Shown here in pieces: positions 53,171-62,030 of a stretch of DNA of 64,000 nt; position 1 is the first letter of the stretch, and every line of letters begins with the position of its first letter. Source of the DNA: Bradyrhizobium sp. AT1 (GTDB taxonomy: Bacteria; Pseudomonadota; Alphaproteobacteria; Rhizobiales; Xanthobacteraceae); contig NZ_JXDL01000001.1 in the NCBI RefSeq assembly GCF_001590795.1, forward strand, positions 5,382,525 to 5,446,524, given 5' to 3'. Position numbers and translations under genes: made by a program. The notes under the pieces are model-generated. The model worked only from the letters and a program-made list of their open reading frames with translations. It had not been told where the DNA came from and made no database searches.

Positions 53171-54307
53171 ATGAAGAGCCCGTTTTATACCGCCGAGCAC
53201 GACGCCTTCCGCGACGTAATGCGCCGCTTCGTCGAGAAGGAGATCACCCCCTTCGCCCATGAATGGGACGAGGCCGGCGAATTTCCGCGCGCGCTCTATC
53301 GCAAGGCGGCGGAGATCGGGCTGTTGGGCCTGGGATTCCCCGAGGAATATGGCGGCACCGCCGCCGACCAGTTCATGAAGATCGTGGCCAGCCAGGAGCT
53401 GGCGCGGGCGGGCGCGGGCGGCGTCAGCGCCAGCCTGATGAGCCACACCATCGGCTCGCCGCCGATCGCGCGCGCGGCACGGCCCGAGGTGAAGGCGCGC
53501 GTGCTGCCGCAGGTGCTGGCGGGCGACAAGATCTCGGCGCTCGCGATCACCGAGCCGGGCGGGGGCTCCGACGTCGCGAATCTCAGCACGCGGGCGCGGC
53601 GCAATGGCGATCACTACGTCGTGAGCGGTGAGAAGACTTTCATCACCTCAGGGATGCGCGCCGATTATCTGACCGTTGCGGTGCGTACAGGCGGCGAGGG
53701 CGCCGGGGGCGTCAGCCTGCTCCTGATTGAGGGCGACACGCCCGGCCTGTCCAGGACAAAACTGAAGAAAATGGGCTGGTGGGCCTCCGACACCGCGACC
53801 TTGCATTTCGACGCATGCCGCGTGCCGGCCGAGAATCTGATCGGCAAGGAGGGCCAGGGCTTCAAGATCATCATGCAGAACTTCAACAGCGAGCGCATGG
53901 GCATGGCCGCGGGCTGCACGGCCTTTGCGCGCGTCTGTCTCGACGAAGCCATCGCCTATGCCAAAGAGCGCAAGACCTTCGGCAAGCCGCTGGCGCAGCA
54001 CCAGGTCATCCGCCACAAGATCGTGGACATGGCGCAGAAGGTCGCAGCTTCTCAGGCGATGCTGGAAATGCTGGCCTGGCGGCTCGAGCAGGGCGAAAGC
54101 CCGGTCGCGGAAATCTGCATGATGAAGAACCAGGCGACACAGACCATGGCTTTCTGCGCCTCCGAAGCCGTGCAGATCTTTGGCGGCGCCGGATTCATGC
54201 GCGGCATCAAGGCCGAGCGCATCTACCGCGAGGTCAAGGTCAACGCCATCGGCGGCGGCACCGAGGAGATCATGAAGGATCTGGCGTCACGGCAGATGGG
54301 GTTGTGA
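53171..54307 (+). CDS. Acyl-CoA dehydrogenase, long-chain-like
   Basis: A 378-residue FAD flavoenzyme introducing a 2,3 double bond into acyl-CoA. Visible signatures are ALAITEPGGGSDVANLSTRA, DEAIAYAKERKTFGKPLAQHQVI and EAVQIFGGAGFMRG. The C-terminus reads IGGGTEEIMKDLASRQMG, which resembles human LCAD. The position of the MCAD catalytic Glu is Gly there, so catalysis should use the alternative Glu of the helix containing LDEAIAYAKERK. The start is the ATG reading MKSPFYTAEHDAF. It forms an operon with the next dehydrogenase and a GST. Confidence 0.93.
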   Translation: MKSPFYTAEHDAFRDVMRRFVEKEITPFAHEWDEAGEFPRALYRKAAEIGLLGLGFPEEYGGTAADQFMKIVASQELARAGAGGVSASLMSHTIGSPPIARAARPEVKARVLPQVLAGDKISALAITEPGGGSDVANLSTRARRNGDHYVVSGEKTFITSGMRADYLTVAVRTGGEGAGGVSLLLIEGDTPGLSRTKLKKMGWWASDTATLHFDACRVPAENLIGKEGQGFKIIMQNFNSERMGMAAGCTAFARVCLDEAIAYAKERKTFGKPLAQHQVIRHKIVDMAQKVAASQAMLEMLAWRLEQGESPVAEICMMKNQATQTMAFCASEAVQIFGGAGFMRGIKAERIYREVKVNAIGGGTEEIMKDLASRQMGL

Positions 54308-54313
54308 GGCCCG

Positions 54314-54418
54314 GTCATTCCGGGGCGTGCGCAACGCGTACGAGCCCGGAATCCATCGGGCCGTACGTACCGTAGAGGAATGGATTCCGGGCTCGCGCTG
54401 CGCGCGCCCCGGAATGAC
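54314..54418. repeat. GTCATTCCGGGGC palindromic element
   Basis: GTCATTCCGGGGCGTGCGC and GCGCGCCCCGGAATGAC are outer arms, and GAGCCCGGAATCCAT with ATGGATTCCGGGCTC are perfect 15-base inner arms, so nearly the whole 105 bases fold as one hairpin. It sits between the two acyl-CoA dehydrogenase genes, starting seven bases after the first stop codon. Confidence 0.85.
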
Positions 54419-54429
54419 AGAGGACAAAA

Positions 54430-55593
54430 ATGCTATTTACCGCCGACCACGACGACATCCGCCGTTCCCTGCAGAAGTTCATCGCCAATGAGATCAATCC
54501 GCACGTCGATGAATGGGAAAAGGCCGACATCTTCCCGGCGCACGAGCTGTTCAAGAAGATGGGCAGCCTCGGCTTCCTCGGGCTGAACAAGCCGGTCGAA
54601 TTCGGCGGCTCCGGCCTTGACTATTCCTATGCGCTGATGATGGCGGAAGAGCTCGGCGCCATCACCTGCGGCGGCGTGCCGATGGCGATCGGGGTGCAGA
54701 CCGACATGGCGACGCCGGCTCTGGCGCGCTTTGGTTCGGACGAGGTGCGGCGCGAATTCCTGGCGCCGTCTATCTCCGGCGATTTCGTCGCCTGCATCGG
54801 CGTCTCCGAGCCCGGCGCGGGCTCCGACGTCGCCTCGATCAAGACGCAGGCCCGCTCCGACGGCGACGATTACGTGATCGACGGCGGCAAGATGTGGATC
54901 ACCAACGGCACGCAAGCCGACTGGATCTGCCTGCTCGCCAACACCGGCGACGGGCCCGTTCACCGCAACAAATCGCTGATCTGCGTGCCCATGAAGAGCA
55001 AGGGCGTCACCATCGCGCGAAAGCTCGACAAGATGGGCATGCGCTCGTCGGACACGGCGCAGATCTTCTTCGACAATGTCCGCGTGCCCAAGCGCAACCG
55101 GATCGGCGAAGAGGGAAAGGGCTTTACTTACCAGATGATCCAGTTCCAGGAGGAGCGGCTCTGGGGTGCGGCGGCCTGCCTGAAGTCGCACGAATACATC
55201 ATCGACCAGACCATCGAATACACCCGCAATCGCAAGGCCTTCGGCCAAAGTATTCTCGACAACCAGGTCGTGCACTTCAAGCTCGCCGAGATGCAGACCG
55301 AGGTCGAGTTGCTGCGCGCGCTGATCTATCGCGCTGCCGAGCAGCTGGTCGCCGGCGAGGACGTGACGCGGCTTGCGACCATGGCGAAGCTGAAGGCCGG
55401 CCGGCTCGGCCGCGAGCTCACCGACGCCTGCTTGCAATATTGGGGCGGAATGGGCTTTACCAACGAGACGCCGGTCAGCCGCGCCTATCGCGACAGCCGC
55501 CTGACCTCGATCGGCGGTGGTGCCGACGAGGTCATGCTGATGGTCCTGTGCAAGATGATGGGCACGCTGCCGGGGAGTAAAGGAAACGCCTGA
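54430..55593 (+). CDS. Acyl-CoA dehydrogenase
   Basis: A 387-residue FAD flavoenzyme, distinct from its neighbour. Motifs are FVACIGVSEPGAGSDVASIK (flavin/substrate loop), KMWITNGTQADWICLLA, EYTRNRKAFGQSILDNQVV and YWGGMGFTNETPVSRAYRD, with the C-terminal TSIGGGADEVMLMVL. As in the preceding gene, the MCAD-type catalytic Glu position is Gly. Its stop codon overlaps the GST start by one base (TGATG), so the two are translationally coupled. It resembles citronellyl/geranyl-CoA or other branched-substrate dehydrogenases in that last motif, but the substrate is not certain. Confidence 0.93.
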   Translation: MLFTADHDDIRRSLQKFIANEINPHVDEWEKADIFPAHELFKKMGSLGFLGLNKPVEFGGSGLDYSYALMMAEELGAITCGGVPMAIGVQTDMATPALARFGSDEVRREFLAPSISGDFVACIGVSEPGAGSDVASIKTQARSDGDDYVIDGGKMWITNGTQADWICLLANTGDGPVHRNKSLICVPMKSKGVTIARKLDKMGMRSSDTAQIFFDNVRVPKRNRIGEEGKGFTYQMIQFQEERLWGAAACLKSHEYIIDQTIEYTRNRKAFGQSILDNQVVHFKLAEMQTEVELLRALIYRAAEQLVAGEDVTRLATMAKLKAGRLGRELTDACLQYWGGMGFTNETPVSRAYRDSRLTSIGGGADEVMLMVLCKMMGTLPGSKGNA

Positions 55594-56249
55594 TGATCAC
55601 GCTCTATCATTGCGACGCCGCGCGCTCGTTCCGCCCGCTCTGGATGCTGGAGGAGATGGGGCTGCCTTATGAATTGAAGATGCTGCCGTTCCCGCCGCGG
55701 GTGTTTGCCAAGGAATATCTGGCGCTCAATCCGCTCGGCACGATTCCCTTCCTGGTCGACGGCGAGACCAGGATGACGGAGTCGTCGGGCATCTGCCACT
55801 ATCTCGGCATCAAGCACGGGCCGACGCCGCTGATGGTCGGGCCGGAGGATCCTGCCTATGGCGCGTTCCTGAACTGGATGTATTTCAGCGACGCCACGTT
55901 AACCTTTCCGCAGACGCTGGTGCTTCGGTACTCTCAGCTCGAGCCGGAGGAGCGCCGCAATCCGCAGGTCGCGGGCGACTATGCGAAATGGTTTCTGGGA
56001 CGCCTGCGCGCCGTTGAGGCAGCGACCGCAAATGCCGAAACCTTGTGCGCCGGCCGCTTCACCGCCGCCGACATCGTGATCGGCTATGCGCTTCGACTTG
56101 CCGACAATATCGGGCTCGCGAAGGATTTCGGGCCAAATGTCGCAGCCTATTGGGCGCGTCTGCAGCAACGCGAGGGTTTCAAGCGTGCCGTTGCTGCGGA
56201 GCAAAAGGCCGGCGTCGAGCAGAATGTTGCACCGCGTGTGAGGGCGTAA
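55593..56249 (+). CDS. Glutathione S-transferase family protein
   Basis: A 218-residue cytosolic GST. The thioredoxin-like N-terminal domain (1-78) has ARSFRPLWMLEEMGLPYE, the NPLGTIPFLVDG cis-proline and TESSGICHYL. The all-helical C-terminal domain has ADIVIGYALRLAD. It may use glutathione to conjugate or isomerise a pathway intermediate, since it is co-translated with an acyl-CoA dehydrogenase (one-base overlap of stop and start). Reaction unknown. Confidence 0.93.
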   Translation: MITLYHCDAARSFRPLWMLEEMGLPYELKMLPFPPRVFAKEYLALNPLGTIPFLVDGETRMTESSGICHYLGIKHGPTPLMVGPEDPAYGAFLNWMYFSDATLTFPQTLVLRYSQLEPEERRNPQVAGDYAKWFLGRLRAVEAATANAETLCAGRFTAADIVIGYALRLADNIGLAKDFGPNVAAYWARLQQREGFKRAVAAEQKAGVEQNVAPRVRA

Positions 56250-56422
56250 GCCCTCGCAGTCGGACTGCCGCCTCGTGACGGTTCCGGAACTGGCTGGATG
56301 CCGTCCTGGAATGCCAACGCTTTGCGCGTCATGACAGCGCTATCCCGTCGTGACAGCGCCCAAATTTCCGCTAAGGTGACCTCCGTCCGCAGCGGCCAGA
56401 GAGCCGCGCGAGGAGGATCCCA

Positions 56423-57223
56423 ATGGAAGATAAAGGTCGCGAATCCGACCATCTGATGCTGATCACGCCGGAGCGGGTGTTCTATGCCGGCCTGCTCGGC
56501 CGCCCTCGCAAACGGACGCCCGGCTGCTGCCATGTCTACGTGGCAGTGAAGGGCAATTTGCACCTGACCATCGACGACGCTCTCGCCACGGGCGAGCTGT
56601 TCGTCACGATGCCGAACCAGCGGCATTCCATTGCCAGCGATTACCGCACCGCCATCAGCGTAACGCTGGAGCCCGAGAGCATGCCGGACGGCGTGATCGA
56701 GGCGTTGGCCGAGCGGATGCGGGGGCCGGACAAAGCCGCCTATGCCCGCAAGATCCTGGCCGCCTACGCGCTGCTCCGCCAGCGCCGCTATGGCGATATC
56801 ACCACCGCCGAATTCGACGAGATGTGCTTTGGCGAGGCGCTACCGCGTCGCGTGCTCGATCCGCGTGTCACCCGCGCCGTCGCCCGCATCGGGCGTTTCT
56901 CCGGGGAGCCGGTGACGGCGGACACCTGCGCGGCGGAGGCGGGCCTCTCCGCCTCGCGCTTCCTGCATCTGTTCAAGGAAGAGACCGGCATCTCCTTCCG
57001 CTCGTTCCGCGCCTGGAAGCGTGCGCGCCATTTGCTGCACTTCGCCAACCAGGACCTCAACCTCGCCCATCTCGCGCAGGACATCGGCTATCCCGATTCC
57101 ACGCATTTCAGCCATTCGATCCGCCGTTTCTACGGTCTGAAGCCGCGCGCGATCTTCGTCGGCTCGCGCGACCTTGCGATCTATCGCAGCACCGAGACGG
57201 TGCGGCTGGCGGAAGCGAGTTGA
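56423..57223 (+). CDS. AraC-family transcriptional regulator
   Basis: A 266-residue activator. The N-terminal part (1-160) is a cupin-like sensing region (CCHVYVAVKGNLHLTIDDAL). The C-terminal AraC domain (about 165-255) has two HTHs: CAAEAGLSASRFLHLFKEE and LAHLAQDIGYPDSTHFSHSI, then RRFYGLKPRAIF. It lies between the dehydrogenase/GST operon and the BKACE/carboxylase genes and could control either; the ligand is unknown. Confidence 0.93.
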   Translation: MEDKGRESDHLMLITPERVFYAGLLGRPRKRTPGCCHVYVAVKGNLHLTIDDALATGELFVTMPNQRHSIASDYRTAISVTLEPESMPDGVIEALAERMRGPDKAAYARKILAAYALLRQRRYGDITTAEFDEMCFGEALPRRVLDPRVTRAVARIGRFSGEPVTADTCAAEAGLSASRFLHLFKEETGISFRSFRAWKRARHLLHFANQDLNLAHLAQDIGYPDSTHFSHSIRRFYGLKPRAIFVGSRDLAIYRSTETVRLAEAS

Positions 57224-57228
57224 TGCTT

Positions 57229-57317
57229 CGTAGGATGGGTTAGCGAAGCGTAACCCACCACTTCTGTCTCCGCTAAAGCCAAAGAGGTGGGTTACGCCTT
57301 CGGCTAACCACCCTGCG
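57229..57317. repeat. GTAGGATGGGTTAGCG palindromic element
   Basis: CGTAGGATGGGTTAGCGAAG and CTTCGGCTAACCACCCTGCG are outer arms, and GTGGGTTACGCCTT and AAGCGTAACCCAC are inner arms. It has the same family core (TTAGCGAAGCGTAACCC) as 38046-38130. It lies six bases after the AraC stop codon. Confidence 0.8.
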
Positions 57318-57413
57318 GCATCTCGTTTTTCCCAGCTTCTCCGCGCAAGAAGCCGCATGCCGCTCATCACATGATCGCATCGTTGAATTCTCAACGTGCG
57401 AGACATTTTTGGC

Positions 57414-58280
57414 ATGAGCGACAAGGCCGTCATCACCTGCGCGCTGAACGGCGTGCTCACCGACCCGAAGCAGCACAATGTGCCCGTGACGCCCGAACAG
57501 ATGGCGCGCGAGGCCAAGGCTGCGTTCGATGCTGGCGCGTCCATCATGCACATCCATCTGCGCCAGCAGGCGCCGGGCAAGGGGCACCTGCCATCCTGGG
57601 AGGTCGCTGTCAGCAAGGAGATCCAGCAGGCCATCCGCGAGGCCTGCCCCGGCGTGATCATCAACCACACCTCGGGCGTGTCAGGGCCGAACTACTCAGG
57701 CGCGCTCGATTGCATCCGCGAGACCAAACCCGAGATCGCCGCCTGCAACGCCGGCTCGCTGAACTATCTGAAGGTGAAGGCCGACAACACCTGGGCCTGG
57801 CCGCCTATGATGTTCGACAACGCGGTCGAGAAGGTGAAGGACTATCTCGACGTCATGAACGAGGTCGGCACCATCCCCGAGTTCGAGTGTTTCGACGTCG
57901 GCATCGTCCGCTGTGTCGGCATGTACCGCCAGGTCGGGATGTACAAGGGGCCGCTCGAATACAATTTCGTCATGGGCGTTGCCTCCGGCATGCCCGCCGA
58001 CCCGGAATTGCTGCCGATCCTGATCAAGCTGAAGCGGCCGGAGGCGCAGTTCCAGGTCACCGCGATCGGTCGCGAGGAGATCTGGCCGCTGCACCAGCGC
58101 TGCGCCGAGCTCGGCGGCCATTTGCGCACCGGTCTCGAGGACGCCTTTTATCTCGCCGACGGCAAGAAGGTGACGTCGAACGGCCAACTGATCGAGGCGA
58201 TCGCCGCCTGCGCCCGCCGCGCCGGCCGCGAGATCGCAAGCCCCGCCGAGGCGCGGAAGATCTTTGGGACGAATCGCTGA
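57414..58280 (+). CDS. BKACE-family (3-keto-5-aminohexanoate cleavage enzyme-like) protein
   Basis: A 288-residue TIM-barrel, zinc-dependent beta-keto acid:acetyl-CoA condensing/cleaving enzyme. With the ATG reading MSDKAVITCALNGV as start, the metal-binding histidines are H46 and H48 (SIMHIHLR), as in the founding enzyme Kce. VIINHTSG and HLRTGLEDAFYL are further family marks. These enzymes cleave a beta-keto acid with acetyl-CoA to give acetoacetate and a new acyl-CoA; family substrates vary widely. It precedes the acyl-CoA carboxylase genes, which could act on the acyl-CoA product, by inference. Confidence 0.92.
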   Translation: MSDKAVITCALNGVLTDPKQHNVPVTPEQMAREAKAAFDAGASIMHIHLRQQAPGKGHLPSWEVAVSKEIQQAIREACPGVIINHTSGVSGPNYSGALDCIRETKPEIAACNAGSLNYLKVKADNTWAWPPMMFDNAVEKVKDYLDVMNEVGTIPEFECFDVGIVRCVGMYRQVGMYKGPLEYNFVMGVASGMPADPELLPILIKLKRPEAQFQVTAIGREEIWPLHQRCAELGGHLRTGLEDAFYLADGKKVTSNGQLIEAIAACARRAGREIASPAEARKIFGTNR

Positions 58281-58293
58281 ACGTAGCCTCACC

Positions 58294-58384
58294 CGTCGTT
58301 GCGAGCGAAGCGAAGCAAAGCAATCCAGAGTCTTTCCGCTGAGGCAGCCTGGATTGCTTCGTCGCTCCGCTCCTCGCAATGACG
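58294..58384. repeat. CGTCGTTGCGAGCG palindromic element
   Basis: CGTCGTTGCGAGCGAAGCG and CGCTCCGCTCCTCGCAATGACG pair as outer arms, and AGCAATCCAG and CTGGATTGCT pair as inner arms. It has the same ends as the short form at 43971-44006. It lies between the BKACE-family gene and the carboxyltransferase gene. Confidence 0.8.
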
Positions 58385-58398
58385 AGCAGGATCAAGTC

Positions 58399-60015
58399 AT
58401 GTCCACTATCGAAAACACCATTTCCCCCGGCAGCGCCGCCTACCACGCCAACCGCGACGGCATGCTCGGCCTGATCGATCGCATGCGCGCGCTGGAAGAG
58501 CGCACGCGTGCGGCCTCGGCGGCGGCGAAAGACCGCTTCCACAAGCGCGGACAATTGCTGCCCCGCGAGCGGGTCGCGCTGGTGCTCGATCCCGGCGCGC
58601 CCTTCATCGAGCTCTCCACGCTCGCCGGCTACATGTTCGATGTGCCGGATGCGAACAAGAGCGTGCCCGGCGGCGGTGTCATCGCCGGCATCGGCTTCGT
58701 GTCGGGCATCCGCTGCATGGTCAGCGCCAACGATTCCGGCATCGATGCCGGTGCGCTGCAGCCTTACGGTCTCGACAAGACGCTGCGCGTGCAGGAGCTC
58801 GCGCTGGAGAACAAGCTGCCTTATGTTCAGCTCGTCGAAAGTGCCGGCGCCAATCTCCTGCGCTACCGCGTCGAGGACTTTGTCCGCGGTGGCAACATCT
58901 TCCGTAACCTCGCGCGGCTCTCGGCCGCAGGCCTGCCGGTCGTCACCGTGACGCACGGCTCGTCCACGGCGGGCGGCGCCTATCAGACCGGCCTGTCCGA
59001 CTACATCGTCATGGTCCGCGGCCGCACCCGCGCCTTCCTCGCCGGGCCACCGCTGCTGAAAGCGGCAACCGGCGAGATCGCGACCGAGGAGGAGCTCGGC
59101 GGCGCCGAGATGCACACGCAGGTCTCCGGCCTCGGCGATTATCTTGCCGAGGACGACCGCGATGCCCTTCGCATCGCGCGCGAGATCATGGCGGCGCTGG
59201 AATGGGAGCGGCCGGGCCGGACGGCGCGGGAGTTCAAGCCGCCGCGCTACGACCAGGACGAGCTGCTCGGCATCATGCCGATGGACCACAAGCGCACCGT
59301 CGACATGAAGCAGGTGATCGCCCGCATCGTCGATGATTCCGACTTCACGGAGATGGCGCCAAATTACGGCCCGGCCACCGTCTGCGGCCATGCCCGCATC
59401 GAGGGCCAGGCGATCGGCGTCATCACCAACAACGGGCCGCTCGATCCCGCCGGCGCCAACAAGGCGACGCATTTCATCCAGGCCTGCTGCCAGACGCGCA
59501 CGCCGATCCTCTATCTCAACAACACCACCGGCTACATGGTCGGCAAAGCCTACGAAGAAGCCGGCATGATCAAGCACGGCTCCAAGATGATCCAGGCGGT
59601 GACCTCGGCAACTGTGCCGCAGATCACGATCTATTGCGGCGCCTCGTTCGGGGCTGGAAATTACGGCATGTGCGGCCGCGGCTTCCATCCGCGCTTCTGC
59701 TTCTCCTGGCCGAACGCGAAGACCGCCGTGATGGGCGGCGAGCAGGCCGCCGAAACCATGGCGATCGTGACCGAGGCCGCCGCGGCGCGGCGGGGCAAGC
59801 CGGTCGAGAAAGACAAGCTCGACGCGATGAAGGCCCAGATCATCGGCGTGTTCGACGGCCAGATGGACGTGTTCTCGACCAGCGCCCGCGTGCTCGACGA
59901 CGGTGTGATCGATCCGCGCGACACCCGTGCGGTTCTCTCCGAAGTGCTCGCGATCTGCCGCGAGGGTGACGCACGCGCGCCGCAGCGCATGCAGTTCTCG
60001 GTGGCCCGCCCATGA
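58399..60015 (+). CDS. Acyl-CoA carboxylase, carboxyltransferase (beta) subunit
   Basis: A 538-residue crotonase-fold carboxyltransferase like those of methylcrotonyl-, geranyl- and propionyl-CoA carboxylases. The N-half has GGGVIAGIGFVSGIRCMVSA and VQLVESAGANLLRYRVEDF. The C-half has GVITNNGPLDPAGANKATHF, ILYLNNTTGYMVG and GASFGAGNYGMCGRGFHPRF; MCGR with this layout is most like the methylcrotonyl/geranyl type. It transfers CO2 from carboxybiotin to the acyl-CoA. Its stop codon overlaps the start of the biotin subunit gene (ATGA), so the two are coupled. Confidence 0.93.
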   Translation: MSTIENTISPGSAAYHANRDGMLGLIDRMRALEERTRAASAAAKDRFHKRGQLLPRERVALVLDPGAPFIELSTLAGYMFDVPDANKSVPGGGVIAGIGFVSGIRCMVSANDSGIDAGALQPYGLDKTLRVQELALENKLPYVQLVESAGANLLRYRVEDFVRGGNIFRNLARLSAAGLPVVTVTHGSSTAGGAYQTGLSDYIVMVRGRTRAFLAGPPLLKAATGEIATEEELGGAEMHTQVSGLGDYLAEDDRDALRIAREIMAALEWERPGRTAREFKPPRYDQDELLGIMPMDHKRTVDMKQVIARIVDDSDFTEMAPNYGPATVCGHARIEGQAIGVITNNGPLDPAGANKATHFIQACCQTRTPILYLNNTTGYMVGKAYEEAGMIKHGSKMIQAVTSATVPQITIYCGASFGAGNYGMCGRGFHPRFCFSWPNAKTAVMGGEQAAETMAIVTEAAAARRGKPVEKDKLDAMKAQIIGVFDGQMDVFSTSARVLDDGVIDPRDTRAVLSEVLAICREGDARAPQRMQFSVARP

Positions 60016-61988
60016 GGAACGGATCAGTGCATCACCGGCCGTTCCAGAAGGTGTTGGTGGCCAATCGCGGCGAGATCGCACTGCGCGTGATGCGCAGCGC
60101 GCGGCAGCTCGGCCTTGGCGTCGTCGCGGTCTATTCGGACGCCGATCGTGACACCCTCCATGTGCGGCAAGCCGACCAGGCTGTGCGCATCGGCGAGGCC
60201 CTGCCGGCGCAATCCTATCTCAACATCCCCGCGATCATCGCGGCGGCGAAGGCGAGCGGCGCCGATGCCGTTCACCCCGGCTACGGCTTCCTCGCCGAGA
60301 ACGAAGATTTCGCGCAGGCTTGCAAAGATGCCGGCCTCGTCTTCATCGGCCCGTCGCCGCAGGCGATCGAGGCGATGGGCAACAAGGCCGGCGCCAAGGA
60401 GATCATGAAGAAGGCCGGCGTGCCCTGCGTGCCGGGCTATCAGGGCGCTGACCAAAGTGACGAGGTCATGCTGGCGGAGGCCAAAAAGATCGGCTTCCCC
60501 GTGATGATCAAGGCGGTGGCCGGCGGTGGCGGCCGCGGCATGCGGCTCGTCGCGGACGCTGCGGCGTTCCCCGACGCGCTGCGCAGCGCGCGGTCGGAAG
60601 CCAAGGCGGCGTTCGGCGATCCCACCGTGATCCTCGAACGCGCCATCCAAAATCCCCGCCACGTCGAGATCCAGGTGTTCGGCGACAGTCACGGCAACGC
60701 CATTCATCTCGGCGAGCGCGATTGCTCGGTGCAGCGCCGGCACCAGAAGCTGATCGAGGAAGCGCCGTCGCCCGCGGTCACGCCCGAGCTGCGCGCGAAG
60801 ATGGGCGAGGTTGCCGTCGCTGCGGTGAAGGCGCTGCGCTACGAGGGCGCCGGGACGCTGGAATTCCTGCTCGACGCCAGCGGCGAATTCTACTTCATGG
60901 AGATGAATACGCGACTCCAGGTCGAGCATCCCGTGACTGAGGCCATCACCGGGCTCGACCTCGTCGAGCTGCAGCTGCGCGTCGCGCGCGGCGAGGCGCT
61001 GCCGGTGAAGCAACAGGCCGTCAAGTTCTCCGGCCACGCCATCGAGGTCCGGCTCTGCTCGGAAGATGCCGTGCAGGATTTCATGCCGCAATCAGGCCGC
61101 ATGGCGCGCTGGCAGATGCCAGCCAACGTCCGCGTCGAGCATGCGCTGCAATCGGGTTCGGAGATCCCGCCATTCTACGATTCCATGATCGCCAAGGTGA
61201 TCAGCCATGGCGCGACGCGCGAGGAGGCGAGGGGGCGGCTGATTGTCGGCCTGGAGCAGCTCACCGCGTTCGGCGTCACCACAAACCAGTCGTTCCTGAT
61301 GTCCTGCCTGCGTCATCCCGGCTTTGCCAGGGGCGAGGCGACGACGGCCTTCATCGGCGCACACCGCGACGAGTTGCTGGCGCCGCGTGCCGGTGCAGCC
61401 TTCGACACCGCGCTGGCGGGCCTGCTGCTCTACGTCACCAACCTACGCGCGCCGTCCTGGCAGGGGGGCCGAAGCCTGTCGGCCACGTTCCCGCTGCCGG
61501 CGAAAATCGAGCTCGCCGGCCAGACGCTGGAGCTCGAAATCAACCGCGAGCGCGACGGCAGCTACATCGTCGGGACCGACGGCCGCCAGGACAAGTTCGA
61601 GGTCGAGCAGCTCAACGCCGATACGATCCGCTTTCGCCATGACGGCGTGATGGACAGCGCAAAATTCCTGCGCGATGGCGATCGGATGTATGTTCAACAT
61701 CGCGGCATCCCGCTCTCGATCGTCGATCTCACCCTCGCCGCGCCCAAAGCCGCTGCCGCCAACGGCGGGGACGGCAAGGTCCGCGCCGCCATGAACGGCC
61801 GCGTCGTCGCCGTCCTGGTCAAGCCGGGCGAGCGCGTGACCGCCGGCCAGCCGGTGCTGACGCTGGAAGCGATGAAGATGGAGCACATCCACAAGGCGGG
61901 CATCGATGGCGTGATCGCCGCGATCGATGTCGCTGAAGGCGAGCAGGTCACCACGGGCAGAATCGTGGCGGCGATCGCAGTATCGTAG
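60012..61988 (+). CDS. Acyl-CoA carboxylase, biotin carboxylase/carrier (alpha) subunit
   Basis: A 658-residue subunit with a biotin carboxylase domain (about 12-455: VLVANRGEIALRVMRSAR, the ATP-grasp KAVAGGGGRGMRLV and EMNTRLQVEHPVTEAITGLD), a linker domain, and a C-terminal biotinyl domain with the attachment lysine K622 in LEAMKMEH. It carboxylates its own biotin using ATP and bicarbonate. Together with the preceding subunit it forms an acyl-CoA carboxylase whose substrate (methylcrotonyl, geranyl, propionyl or other) cannot be fixed from sequence. Confidence 0.95.
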   Translation: MRNGSVHHRPFQKVLVANRGEIALRVMRSARQLGLGVVAVYSDADRDTLHVRQADQAVRIGEALPAQSYLNIPAIIAAAKASGADAVHPGYGFLAENEDFAQACKDAGLVFIGPSPQAIEAMGNKAGAKEIMKKAGVPCVPGYQGADQSDEVMLAEAKKIGFPVMIKAVAGGGGRGMRLVADAAAFPDALRSARSEAKAAFGDPTVILERAIQNPRHVEIQVFGDSHGNAIHLGERDCSVQRRHQKLIEEAPSPAVTPELRAKMGEVAVAAVKALRYEGAGTLEFLLDASGEFYFMEMNTRLQVEHPVTEAITGLDLVELQLRVARGEALPVKQQAVKFSGHAIEVRLCSEDAVQDFMPQSGRMARWQMPANVRVEHALQSGSEIPPFYDSMIAKVISHGATREEARGRLIVGLEQLTAFGVTTNQSFLMSCLRHPGFARGEATTAFIGAHRDELLAPRAGAAFDTALAGLLLYVTNLRAPSWQGGRSLSATFPLPAKIELAGQTLELEINRERDGSYIVGTDGRQDKFEVEQLNADTIRFRHDGVMDSAKFLRDGDRMYVQHRGIPLSIVDLTLAAPKAAAANGGDGKVRAAMNGRVVAVLVKPGERVTAGQPVLTLEAMKMEHIHKAGIDGVIAAIDVAEGEQVTTGRIVAAIAVS

Positions 61989-62026
61989 GGTGGGTTACGC
62001 TGACGCTAACCCTAACCCACCTTACA
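61985..62026. repeat. GTAGGGTGGGTTACG palindromic element, short form
   Basis: CGTAGGGTGGGTTA and TAACCCACCTTAC pair around CGCTGACGCTAACCC. It overlaps the carboxylase stop codon and lies between convergent genes, where it could help end both transcripts. Confidence 0.7.
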
Positions 62027-62030
62027 GGAT

